Assembly (NCBI RefSeq): GCF_014649115.1
Contig: NZ_BMSK01000003.1
Location: 186,001-250,000 of the forward strand
DNA: 64,000 nt
Source: Streptomyces eurythermus
GTDB lineage: Bacteria > Actinomycetota > Actinomycetes > Streptomycetales > Streptomycetaceae
Direction: 5' to 3'
Shown here: one piece after another, positions 27,503 to 35,601 of the stretch
Layout: every line of letters starts with the position of its first letter
Position numbering within the stretch: the first letter of the stretch is position 1
The notes under the pieces: generated by a model
Databases searched by the model: none
What the model saw: only the letters and a program-made list of their open reading frames with translations
What the model was told of the DNA's origin: nothing
Position numbers and translations under genes: made by a program

Positions 27503-28891
27503 GTGAGTGCTTCGCGGCGGAGTGGGGCCACGGACGAGCTGGGGCCGGACGAGCCGGGTGAGCCGGGCTCCGACCTGCTGGCCGCACTGCTCGACGGGAT
27601 GGACGCGGCGCTGTGCGCGTTCGACGCCGACGGGGTCGTCACGCACTGGAACCGCGAGGCCGAGCGGATCCTCGGCTGGACGGCCGACGAGGCCGTCGGG
27701 CGGCACGGGTTCGCCGGGTGGGCGGTGCGCAGCGCCGACGCCGAGGAGGTGCAGGCCCGGCTGATGTCGGCGATGCACGCGCCGGGCCGTCAGGTGCACG
27801 AGTTCGCGCTGGTGACCAAGGACGGCGGGCGGATCCTCGTGCGCACCCAGTCGGCCGCCGTGCGCGGGCCCGACGGGAAACCGGCGGGGGTGTACTGCGC
27901 GTTCAGCGAGGTGCACGCGCAGATCGACCTGGAGCGGTCCATCGCGCTGAGCGAGGCGCTGTTCGAGGACGCCGCCTGGGGGGTCGTCCTCGTCGACGCC
28001 GATCTGCGGCCCGCCGTGGTCAACGCCTACGCGGCACGTGCCCTGGGCGTCGGACGGACCTCGGCGCTGGGCCGGCCGCTCGGCGAACTGCTGGCGCAGG
28101 GCGCGGAGGAGCTGGAGGCCGCGCTGACGCACGTCCTGGCCGAAGGCGCGCCGCCCGCCCCCGCCGAGATGTGGGTCGTCGTGCGCACACCCGAGGGCGA
28201 GCGGCGCCGCTGCTGGCGCAACGGGTTCCTGCGGCTGGCCTCGCCGCTCGCCGAGGAGCCGGTGCCGCTCGGCGTCGGCTGGCTGTTCCAGGACGTCACC
28301 GAGGCCAGGCAGGACCAGCAGGAGGCGGCCCTGCTGCGGTTCCGCTCCAACCAGCTGCACCGCGCGGCCCGGGCCGCCGCCGAGTGCGAGGACCCGGTGG
28401 AGGCGGCCACCGTCCATCTGGACTTCGCCCTCGCCGGGTTCGCCGACCACGCCCTGGTCGACCGGCTGGCGGACGGCCCGAGCACGCCGGGCGAGGGCGA
28501 CGCGGAGCCGGTCCGGCTGGTCCGGCTCGCCGCCACGCCCGCCGGGGCGCCGGGTCCGAGCCTGCTGACGGGCGCGGCCGGACTGCCCGTGCGCTACCCG
28601 GAGGACCACCCGGCGCGGCAGTGCGTGCGGCGCGCCGGGACCGTGCGCGCGGAGGCCGGCGAGGTGCCGGCCGAGCGGGCCCGCGAGTGGGCGCTGGAGC
28701 GGCAGTGGCCCGACGACGCGGTGCACGCGCTGTGCGCGGTGCTGCGCAGCCGGGGTCGGACACTGGGCGTGCTGACCTTCCTGCGCGGCGCCGGCCGCAG
28801 CCGCTTCGAGCGCGCCGACACGGCCTACGCCGAGGACGTCGCCGTACGGATCGCGGCGGCCCTGGACCTGGCGGAGGCCGTGCGCGGGTAG
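27503..28891 (+). CDS. PAS-domain sensor protein without an output enzyme domain
   Basis: From GTG 27503 the protein has 462 aa. A first PAS domain (about residues 28-150; MDAALCAFDADGVVTHWNREAERILGW) is followed by a second (about 155-275; AWGVVLVDADLRPAVVNAYAARALG, ending WLFQDVTEA) and a GAF-like C-terminal region. No kinase, phosphatase or DNA-binding motif is seen. GGGGG precedes GTG 27503 by a few bases; an ATG at 27437 would add 22 residues without a ribosome binding site. It probably signals through a partner protein. Confidence 0.82.
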   Translation: MSASRRSGATDELGPDEPGEPGSDLLAALLDGMDAALCAFDADGVVTHWNREAERILGWTADEAVGRHGFAGWAVRSADAEEVQARLMSAMHAPGRQVHEFALVTKDGGRILVRTQSAAVRGPDGKPAGVYCAFSEVHAQIDLERSIALSEALFEDAAWGVVLVDADLRPAVVNAYAARALGVGRTSALGRPLGELLAQGAEELEAALTHVLAEGAPPAPAEMWVVVRTPEGERRRCWRNGFLRLASPLAEEPVPLGVGWLFQDVTEARQDQQEAALLRFRSNQLHRAARAAAECEDPVEAATVHLDFALAGFADHALVDRLADGPSTPGEGDAEPVRLVRLAATPAGAPGPSLLTGAAGLPVRYPEDHPARQCVRRAGTVRAEAGEVPAERAREWALERQWPDDAVHALCAVLRSRGRTLGVLTFLRGAGRSRFERADTAYAEDVAVRIAAALDLAEAVRG

Positions 28892-28913
28892 GCCACCCCG
28901 GGTGAGCCGGGGG

Positions 28914-29669
28914 TCAGCGGCGGTAGAAGATCCGGTCGCCGTACTGCGCCATCACCCGGCCGTTCCACTCGTGCCCGCCGTCGACGTTGCCGGAGCGCAG
29001 CAGCGGCGGCTCGATGCCGCGGTCGGCGAGGGCGGCGGCGGTGGTCGCCATGACGGCCTGGAGCAGGGCGGTGGTGACGACCGTGGAGGCGGGGGCGAAG
29101 GGCGCCGGGATGGTGTCCAGGGTGAGTTCCGCGTCCCCTACGGCGATCTTGGAGTCCAGGACGATGTCGCAGTGGTCCTTCAGGAAGGTGCCGGAGGCGT
29201 GCCGGGACGTGGTCTCGGCGGCGTACGCCACCGAGGTCACGCCGATGACCTTCAGACCGTGGGCGCGGGCGCCCAGGGCCATCTCCACGGGCAGGGCGTT
29301 GCGGCCGGAGAGGGAGATGATCACCAGGGCGTCGCCGGGGCGCACCGGTGAGGTGTCCAGGACGGCACCGGCCAGGCCGTCGACCCGTTCGAGGGCGGAA
29401 CCGAGGGTGGCCGGGGTGACGTCGACGCCGACGACTCCGGGGACGGCGAGCAGGTTCATCAGGGCCAGGCCGCCCGCGCGGTAGACGACGTCCTGGGCGG
29501 CCAGCGAGGAGTGCCCGGCGCCGAACGCGAACAGGCGGCCGCCGGCCGCGACGGTGTCGGCGAGCAGGGCGCCGGCCGCGGCGATCGCCTCGGCCTCCTC
29601 GTCGCGGACCCGTTGCAGCAGGCCGATGGCGGCGTCGAAGAACAGGTCGGCAGGCGTGCCGTCGCTCAT
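28914..29669 (-). CDS. SIS-domain sugar-phosphate-binding protein
   Basis: This 251-aa protein has the SIS fold with FGAGHSSLAAQDVVYRAGG and ISLSGRNALPVEMALGARA, the Ser/Thr-rich loops that hold sugar phosphates. Relatives handle amino-sugar phosphates (MurQ/YbcC-like isomerases or sensors). Start ATG 29669 has AGGGG 7 bases upstream; an in-frame upstream Met at 29705 is less likely. A DasR-like site lies 42 bases upstream of the start, which suggests control by N-acetylglucosamine supply. Confidence 0.85.
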   Translation of the reverse strand: MSDGTPADLFFDAAIGLLQRVRDEEAEAIAAAGALLADTVAAGGRLFAFGAGHSSLAAQDVVYRAGGLALMNLLAVPGVVGVDVTPATLGSALERVDGLAGAVLDTSPVRPGDALVIISLSGRNALPVEMALGARAHGLKVIGVTSVAYAAETTSRHASGTFLKDHCDIVLDSKIAVGDAELTLDTIPAPFAPASTVVTTALLQAVMATTAAALADRGIEPPLLRSGNVDGGHEWNGRVMAQYGDRIFYRR

Positions 29670-30308
29670 GCGGTGCCCCTTCGCAGCGTCTGTGTCGCGG
29701 ATCACGGTGCGGTCTGGACCATCGCGGTGTCAATACGGCCGAAGGCACGCGCCCGGCGGGGACCCACGACGGCGCCCCACGGCCCTGCCTGCCGTGGGCG
29801 TCCGGCCGCCCGACGCCTGCCCTGCGCGCAGGCAGCCGGCCATGGGCCCGCACCGGCGTACGACGGCCCCGCCCGCCGGGACAGCCCGGCCGTCCGACGT
29901 CGTGTCCCGCGCGGTGGCGAACGGTTCCGGGCCCCGCGCCCCAGGGGCGGGAGCAGTGCCGTCCGCACGCCGGGTGCCTGCCCCCGCGTCCGCTGTCCGA
30001 CGGCCGCCCCGCGCGGTGGCGTCCGGTCCCGGGCCCGGACCCGGTGGTGGCTTCGCGGTGGCGACCCGCGTCCCCGTGCCCGTAGTCGGCCGGGTGACCG
30101 GACCCGGCGACGGGGACGGCGCCGCGCTACGATCGGCCCGCGTGGGCGCGACCGCCCCGCGCGCTCGTCTCCGACAACGGCCCGTGCCCCCTTCGAACAG
30201 CCCCGTTTCCCTGGTGCCGCCCGGTTGTCAGTGGGATCCGGCAGAATTGATGTACAGGGGGGCCGCGCACGCGCCGGGGCTGCCGGCAGAGGTAATCGAG
30301 GGGCACGT
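29670..30308. other. 639-bp gene-free region between the SIS gene and dmdR1
   Basis: No supported gene lies here. The left end holds the SIS promoter region (TTGACA on minus at 29733-29728 and the DasR-like site). The middle contains a degenerate direct repeat: 29892-29934 resembles 29995-30036, offset 103 bp, both built around GTCCGACG and CGCGCGGTGGCG. The right end must contain the dmdR1 promoter; TTGTCA at 30225-30230 is a candidate -35 without a convincing -10. Confidence 0.6.
29711..29721 (-). promoter_or_regulatory. DasR-responsive element (dre)-like site
   Basis: The minus strand reads TGGTCCAGACC, matching 10 of 11 core positions of the dre consensus (TGGTCTAGACC within ACTGGTCTAGACCACT). 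It lies 6 bp downstream of a TTGACA -35 of the SIS gene, where a bound repressor would block transcription. The outer flanks match poorly. Confidence 0.5.
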
Positions 30309-31001
30309 ATGTCCGGACTGATCGACACCACGGAGATGTATCTCCGCACCATCCTCGAACTCGAAGAGGAAGGCGTCGTCCCCATGCGCGCCCGCATCGC
30401 GGAGCGGCTGGACCAGAGCGGGCCGACGGTGAGCCAGACGGTGGCGCGCATGGAGCGCGACGGCCTGGTGTCCGTGGCCAGCGACCGGCACCTGGAGCTC
30501 ACGGAGGAGGGGCGCCGGCTGGCGACGCGCGTGATGCGCAAGCACCGCCTGGCCGAGTGCCTGCTCGTCGACGTGATCGGGCTGGAGTGGGAGCAGGTGC
30601 ACGCGGAGGCCTGCCGCTGGGAGCACGTGATGAGCGAGGCCGTGGAGCGGCGCGTGCTGGAGCTGCTGCGGCATCCCACCGAATCGCCGTACGGCAACCC
30701 CATCCCGGGCCTGGAGGAGCTGGGCGAGAAGGACGGCGCCGACCCGTTCCTGGACGAGGGCATGGTCTCGCTGGCCGACCTGGACGCGGGCACGGACGGC
30801 AAGACGGTCGTCGTACGCCGTATCGGGGAGCCGATCCAGACGGACGCCCAGCTGATGTACACGCTGCGGCGGGCGGGCGTGCAGCCCGGCTCGGTGGTGA
30901 GCGTGACCGAGTCGCCCGGCGGTGTGCTCGTGGGCAGCGGCGGCGAGGCGGCCGAGCTGGAGGCGGACGTCGCCTCCCATGTGTTCGTGGCCAAGCGCTG
31001 A
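30309..31001 (+). CDS. dmdR1: Iron-dependent repressor of the DtxR family (DmdR1-type)
   Basis: This 230-aa protein starts MSGLIDTTEMYLRTILELEE, with helix-turn-helix MRARIAERLDQSGPTVSQTVARMERDGL. The dimer/metal domain includes the ligands in KHRLAECLLVD, GLEWEQVHAEACRWEHVMSE (His, Glu, Cys, Glu, His), and an SH3-like C-terminal domain completes it. With Fe(II) it represses siderophore and iron-uptake genes. The length equals S. coelicolor DmdR1. That locus is known for an antiparallel gene (adm) on the other strand; long minus-strand frames overlap here too. A terminator follows. Confidence 0.92.
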   Translation: MSGLIDTTEMYLRTILELEEEGVVPMRARIAERLDQSGPTVSQTVARMERDGLVSVASDRHLELTEEGRRLATRVMRKHRLAECLLVDVIGLEWEQVHAEACRWEHVMSEAVERRVLELLRHPTESPYGNPIPGLEELGEKDGADPFLDEGMVSLADLDAGTDGKTVVVRRIGEPIQTDAQLMYTLRRAGVQPGSVVSVTESPGGVLVGSGGEAAELEADVASHVFVAKR

Positions 31002-31022
31002 GCCGGGTCCGGTACGAGCAGG

Positions 31023-31050
31023 GGCCCCGGCGCCGTGTGGCGCCGGGGCC
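31023..31050 (+). terminator. Hairpin terminator after dmdR1
   Basis: Two 12-base arms (31023-31034 and 31039-31050) pair perfectly around GTGT, 21 bases after the stop. Confidence 0.85.
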
Positions 31051-31247
31051 TGTCCTCCCCTGTTGCTGACCCGGAGCCCCGAGCTCTCAGGGTCATCCCC
31101 CTCGGACCGGCTTTTCCCCGAGCGGTCCGCCTCCTGCCAGGAAGATCCCCTCACACACGGCGATCATTCATCGCGCGGTGTCACTCATATGAGGGGTGTT
31201 GACCGCGAAAACGGACTTTCAGGGCGCGTGTTCGACAGGGGAACGGG

Positions 31248-31913
31248 TCAGCGGTCCCTTCCGCAGGCGTAGGCCAGCGGCGAGATCAGTTCCTCCACGT
31301 CCGGCAGCCAGCGGTTCGCCGGGGTCGGGCGGCGGGCCCACTGCACGGCGCCCCGGGACCCGAACCGGGTGGGCGGCGCCGCCACGTACGCGCCCTCGCC
31401 CAGCGCCACCAGGTCCAGCGACGGCAGCGACCAGCCCAGCCGCCGCACCAGGTCCGCCACCTTCGCCGAGGCCCCCGGCAGCACGAAGAACTGCATCCGC
31501 CGGTCCGGGGTCAGCGTGACCGGACCGAGCGTCAGCTCCATCCGTTCCATCCGGGCGAGCGCCAGGAACCCGGCGCTCTCCGGGACGGACAACGCCTCGA
31601 ACGTCCGGCCCGTCGGCAGCAGGATCGACGCCGCCGGCTGCTGCTGCCACATCCGGCGCGCGACGGTCGCACTGCCGGTCGCGTGGGTCGCCCAGTCGGG
31701 GCGCGCGGGGTGCGCGCCCGGCGCGGGGCAGGCGGCCTCACCACAAGAGCAGCGCTGCGTGCCGCCGGCGGTCTCCAGCCAGGTGCCCGGCACCACGTCC
31801 CAGTGCCGCTCCTCGGCGTAGCGTACGGCGGTCTCCAGCAGCGATGTCCCGCGCTGCCGCGGAATCTGACCGGCCATCTGCGTGTTCTCGGCGCCCGCGA
31901 TCGTCTCTTCCAC
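31248..31913 (-). CDS. PrimPol-like domain protein, probably catalytically inactive
   Basis: This protein of about 221 aa resembles the N-terminal domain of bifunctional DNA primase/polymerases, with a Cys-rich CSCGEAACPAPGAHPARPDW and TGSATVARRMW. The position of the catalytic Asp-x-Asp in active enzymes reads FEALSVPESAG here, with no acidic pair, so polymerase activity is doubtful. Conserved Streptomyces copies are annotated by domain only. GTG 31913 (VEETIAG) is chosen by similarity to such proteins; GTG 31937 is in frame upstream. It is divergent from the XRE-TPR regulator. Confidence 0.78.
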   Translation of the reverse strand: MEETIAGAENTQMAGQIPRQRGTSLLETAVRYAEERHWDVVPGTWLETAGGTQRCSCGEAACPAPGAHPARPDWATHATGSATVARRMWQQQPAASILLPTGRTFEALSVPESAGFLALARMERMELTLGPVTLTPDRRMQFFVLPGASAKVADLVRRLGWSLPSLDLVALGEGAYVAAPPTRFGSRGAVQWARRPTPANRWLPDVEELISPLAYACGRDR

Positions 31914-32220
31914 GCTCCTCTCAACTCCCCTGCCCACCTGGAGTTACGGCCCCGGGGCGCGCGCGGGGAGGAGCATCGTTCCGGCGGTCGGGGCGCATGG
32001 AGGCACGGCCGGGGGCGCGCACGAGGGAGCCGGGCGTGGGCGGGGTAGCCAGGGAGTGGGCCGGCATCCTCCATTACTTCCGGCAAACCGCATATGTCGC
32101 GCATTGACGGTATGTCTACTGGGCAGTGATCGTCCCGACCGGACCGACCGGGACGGAGCCGCGGGCTCCGCAGGGTCGGACAACACGCTCCAAGGGGACC
32201 GCAACGCAGGGGGTACACAC
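31914..32220. other. Divergent promoter region with leader hairpins
   Basis: No gene fits. Upstream of the XRE-TPR gene, CGTCCCG (32131-32137) and CGGGACG (32149-32155) form an inverted repeat, followed at once by CGGAGCC-GCG-GGCTCCG (32154-32170). A TTGACG at 32104-32109 is a possible -35 with no good -10. The hairpins probably lie in the leader of the regulator mRNA. Confidence 0.5.
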
Positions 32221-33606
32221 ATGGCCGCAAGGCCTCTCGTGGCGAGGCAGCCGAACGAACGGCTGCAAGCACTCATCCAGGAAGCGGGGTGCTCGAACGC
32301 CGGGCTGGCCCGGCGGGTCAACATGTGCGGCGCCGAGCACGGCCTCGACCTGCGCTACGACAAGACGTCCGTGGCCCGCTGGCTGCGCGGACAGCAGCCG
32401 CGGGGCCGGGCCCCGGCGATCATCGCCGAGGCGCTCGGGCGCAAGCTCGGCCGGACGGTCACGATCGACGAGATCGGCATGGCCAACGGCAAGAACCTCG
32501 CCTCGGGGGTCGGCCTCCAGTTCTCGCCGACGGTACTGGGAGCCATCGAGCAGGTCTGCGAGCTGTGGCGCAGCGACGTGGGGCGCCGGGACTTCCTGTC
32601 CGGCTCCTCCGTCGCCGCCTCCGCGCTGGTCGAGCCCAGCCGGGACTGGCTGATCTCGGCGCCGGACACCCAGGTGGCCCGGCAGGCGGGCCCGCGCGTG
32701 GGCCAGTCCGACGTGGCCGCCGTGCGGTCCATGACCCAGGCGCTGGTGGACCTCGACCACCAGTACGGCAGCGGGCACGTCCGCCCGGTCGTGGTGCACT
32801 ACCTCAACAGCGTGGTGTCCGGGCTGCTCGCGGGCTCCTACCGGGAGGCGGTCGGCCGCGAACTCTTCGCCACCGTCGCCCGGCTGACCGAACTGGCCGG
32901 GTACATGGCGGTGGACACCGGCCAGCCGGGCCTGGCCCAGCGGTACTACATCCAGTCGCTGCGCCTCGCCCAGGCCGCCGGCGACCGCGGGTACGGCGGG
33001 TACGTCCTGGCCGCCTCCATGAGCCACCTCGCCGCGCAGCTCGGGAACCCGCGCGAGATCGCCCAGTTGGCGCGGGCGGCGCAGGAGGGCGCGCGCGGGC
33101 ATGTCACCCCGCGCGCGGAAGCGATGTTCCACGCCGCCGAAGCGCGCGGGCACGCCCTGCTCGGCGACGCGCGCGCGGCACAGGCGGCCGGCGGGCGCGC
33201 GGTGACCGCGCTGGAGCGCGCCGACGCCGCCGACGGCGACGACCCGGCGTGGATCGCGCACTTCGACCAGGCATACCTGGCCGACGAGTTGGCGCACTGC
33301 CACCGTGACCTCGGACAGCCCGAGCAGGCGGCGCGGTACGCCGAGCAGTCGCTGGCCGGGCACCCCGCCTCCCGGGCCCGCCGCCGCGCGATCGGCTATG
33401 TGCTGCTCGCCACCGCCCAGGTGCAGCAGCGCGAGATCGAGCAGGCCTGCAACACCGGCCTGAGAGCGGTGGAGTTGCTGGAGACACTGCGCTCCAACCG
33501 GGGCGCCGAGTATCTGGACGACCTCCAGCAGCGTCTGGAGCCGTTCCGGGAGGAGGCGGTGGTACGGGAGTTCGGGGCCCGCCTCGAACTCCAGCAGGCC
33601 GCGTGA
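32221..33606 (+). CDS. XRE-type regulator with TPR-like domain (NsdA-like architecture)
   Basis: The 461-aa protein has an N-terminal DNA-binding part (RLQALIQEAGCSNAGLARRVN and DLRYDKTSVARWLRGQQPRGRAP) and a long helical-repeat region (about residues 150-455) with TPR-like pairs such as PGLAQRYYIQSLRLAQAAGD, AQEGARGHVTPRAEAMFHAAEARGHALLGD-type helices and LGQPEQAARYAEQSL. Streptomyces proteins of this build (for example NsdA) repress antibiotic production; this may be a paralogue. ATG 32221 follows GGGGG with suitable spacing. A hairpin follows the gene. Confidence 0.83.
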   Translation: MAARPLVARQPNERLQALIQEAGCSNAGLARRVNMCGAEHGLDLRYDKTSVARWLRGQQPRGRAPAIIAEALGRKLGRTVTIDEIGMANGKNLASGVGLQFSPTVLGAIEQVCELWRSDVGRRDFLSGSSVAASALVEPSRDWLISAPDTQVARQAGPRVGQSDVAAVRSMTQALVDLDHQYGSGHVRPVVVHYLNSVVSGLLAGSYREAVGRELFATVARLTELAGYMAVDTGQPGLAQRYYIQSLRLAQAAGDRGYGGYVLAASMSHLAAQLGNPREIAQLARAAQEGARGHVTPRAEAMFHAAEARGHALLGDARAAQAAGGRAVTALERADAADGDDPAWIAHFDQAYLADELAHCHRDLGQPEQAARYAEQSLAGHPASRARRRAIGYVLLATAQVQQREIEQACNTGLRAVELLETLRSNRGAEYLDDLQQRLEPFREEAVVREFGARLELQQAA

Positions 33607-33639
33607 ACAACGGCCCCGCGGCAAGGTGAACGCACGGGA

Positions 33640-33667
33640 ACGGCACCCGGTGGGTGCCGGGTGCCGT
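33640..33667 (+). terminator. Hairpin terminator after the XRE-TPR gene
   Basis: Two arms of 11 bases (33640-33650 and 33657-33667) pair perfectly around a 6-base loop, 34 bases after the stop. Confidence 0.75.
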
Positions 33668-33806
33668 GCGCGGCGCGCCGCGGGGCCGGCCCTGTTATCG
33701 CCGTCACAGCACGGCAGATCACGTCCTGAGCTGCGTGGCACCCGGCTCGGGGGACCCGGTAGCGTGTGCCGACGATTCACAAGGTCCCCCATTAGTAGGA
33801 GTCCCG

Positions 33807-35570
33807 GTGACGCAGAGTGGACAGGGCGAGGAGCCCTCGGCGCGGCCCGCGCGCGAAGGCATCGTGCTGCCCTCGGACGGAGGCGAGCCCCTGCTGCCGG
33901 GCACGACCGCGCCGCCCGAGCCCGCCGCCCCGGCCGGCGGACAGTCCTGGGACGGCTCCCGGGGCCCCGGGCAGCAGACGCCCCCGCCGGGCCAGGGCTG
34001 GCCCCCGGCGGCGGCCCAGCAGTGGACCGGCCCCGGACAGCAGTCCCCGTCCGCCGCGGGCCCCGGCCCGCTGCCCCCGGAGGGCGCCCCGGCCCCGTCG
34101 TACGGCGGCCAGGCACCCGGCTACGGCGACACCCACGCCGCCGGCCCCGGCGCCTACGGCACGCCCCCGCAGCCCGGCTACGGCGCGCCCGACCCGTACC
34201 AGCAGCCCCAGCAGCCGTATCCGGGACAGCAGTCCCAGCAGCCGTACCAGGCACAGCAGCCGCATCCCGGGCAGCACTCCCAGCAGCCGTACCAGCCCCA
34301 GCAGAACCAGCAGCCGTACCCGGGGCAGCCGTATCAGGCGTCGCCCGGCGCGCCGACGCCGTCCGCCGCGGGCGCCCCGCTGCCCCCGCCGGCCGACGCC
34401 GCGACGCAGTACCTCCCGCCGGTCAGCGCCCAGGGCGGCGCCGACGAGGGCGCCACCCAGTACATACCGCCCGTGCAGGCCGCGCCGGCCGACGGTGCCA
34501 CGCAGTACCTCCCGCCGGTCGGCGCGGGTCCCGCCGGCCCCGGTGACGAGGCGGCCACCCAGTACATCCCGCCGGTGGCCTCCGGCGCGCTCCCGCCGGA
34601 GTCGGGCGCCGAGGAGACCCGCTACCTCGGCCGGACGCCCCGGCAGCCGGGGCCCGCGCCCGCCGACGCGGAGGCCACGCAGTACATCCCGCCCTACGCG
34701 GCCGAGACCCAGATCCAGGCGCCGGTGCCGGCCGCGGACCGGCAGCCGCCCGCCGAGTTCGACAACCTCTTCCGCGGCGGCCCCGCGGGCGGCGACGGCC
34801 CGGCCGGCTCCACCCAGCAGCTCCCGGTCGTCCAGCGGCCGGACGCCTACCCCGGCCCGGAGCCGTCCGCGTACCGCCCGGCGCAGCCGTCGTACGACCA
34901 CGGGCCGGACGACGGCGGCGGGCGGCGCGGCGGCCGGTCGCGGGTGCCGCTGATCGCCGCCGCCGCGGTGGGCCTGATCGTGGTCGGCGTGGGCGCCGGC
35001 GCCCTGCTCAGCGCCGGCGGCGGCGACGGCAAGGACGCGGGCGGGGACGACACGCCGGTCGTGGCCGCGTCCCCGGCCGGTACGGACTCCGCCTCCGCCT
35101 CGCCCAGCGCCGACCCCGCCCGGCAGCAGGCGGTGGAGCTGGACAAGCTGCTCGCGGACAGCGGCAGCAGCCGGGCCGCGGTGATCCAGGCGGTGGCCGA
35201 CGTCCGCAAGTGCGACAACCTCGACCAGGCCGCGGCCGACCTGCGGGACGCGGCCCGGCAGCGCGGTGAGCTGGTCACCCGGCTGAACAAGCTGCCCACG
35301 GACAAGCTGCACTCCCAGGGCCAGCTCAGGGACGCCCTGACCAGGGCCTGGCAGGCGTCCGCCGCGGCCGACAACCACTACGCGGCCTGGGCCGACCAGG
35401 TCAAGGGGCACAAGGGCTGCCACAAGGGGCAGGCCCGCTCCACCGGCGAGACCCAGGCGGGCAACCGGGAGAGCAAGACCGCGACCGAGCAGAAGGGCAA
35501 GGCGGCCCCGCTGTGGAACGCGATCGCCCGGCAGTACGGCCTGACCCAGCGCCAGCCCACCCAGCTGTGA
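33807..35570 (+). CDS. Single-pass membrane protein with Pro/Gln-rich N-terminus and ATQYxPPV repeats
   Basis: From GTG 33807 the protein has 587 aa. The N-terminal half is low-complexity (QQPYPGQQ-type repeats), then five copies of A-T-Q-Y-(L/I)-P-P plus a diverged one (ETRYLGR) occur every 15-40 residues (34403-34698). One transmembrane helix (VPLIAAAAVGLIVVGVGAGA, about 34945-35005) follows, and a Lys/Ala-rich outer domain with a conserved helical region (VELDKLLADSGSSRAAVIQAV) ends the protein. The outer domain has two cysteines. The role is unknown; the repeats could be threonine phosphorylation or FHA-binding sites. A perfect palindrome follows the stop. Confidence 0.8.
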   Translation: MTQSGQGEEPSARPAREGIVLPSDGGEPLLPGTTAPPEPAAPAGGQSWDGSRGPGQQTPPPGQGWPPAAAQQWTGPGQQSPSAAGPGPLPPEGAPAPSYGGQAPGYGDTHAAGPGAYGTPPQPGYGAPDPYQQPQQPYPGQQSQQPYQAQQPHPGQHSQQPYQPQQNQQPYPGQPYQASPGAPTPSAAGAPLPPPADAATQYLPPVSAQGGADEGATQYIPPVQAAPADGATQYLPPVGAGPAGPGDEAATQYIPPVASGALPPESGAEETRYLGRTPRQPGPAPADAEATQYIPPYAAETQIQAPVPAADRQPPAEFDNLFRGGPAGGDGPAGSTQQLPVVQRPDAYPGPEPSAYRPAQPSYDHGPDDGGGRRGGRSRVPLIAAAAVGLIVVGVGAGALLSAGGGDGKDAGGDDTPVVAASPAGTDSASASPSADPARQQAVELDKLLADSGSSRAAVIQAVADVRKCDNLDQAAADLRDAARQRGELVTRLNKLPTDKLHSQGQLRDALTRAWQASAAADNHYAAWADQVKGHKGCHKGQARSTGETQAGNRESKTATEQKGKAAPLWNAIARQYGLTQRQPTQL

Positions 35571-35580
35571 CGCCCCCGGC

Positions 35581-35600
35581 GGGCCCCGGCGCCGGGGCCC
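35581..35600. terminator. 20-bp perfect palindrome between convergent genes
   Basis: Bases 35581-35600 (GGGCCCCGGC and its complement) form a perfect palindrome 10 bases after one stop and 1 base before the other. It is probably a bidirectional terminator. Confidence 0.75.
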
Positions 35601-35601
35601 G

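Noticed and set aside
30225..30253. dmdR1 promoter TTGTCA with a -10 at 17 bp
   Set aside because: The hexamer at the right spacing (TGATGT) is a poor -10, so I did not annotate a promoter.
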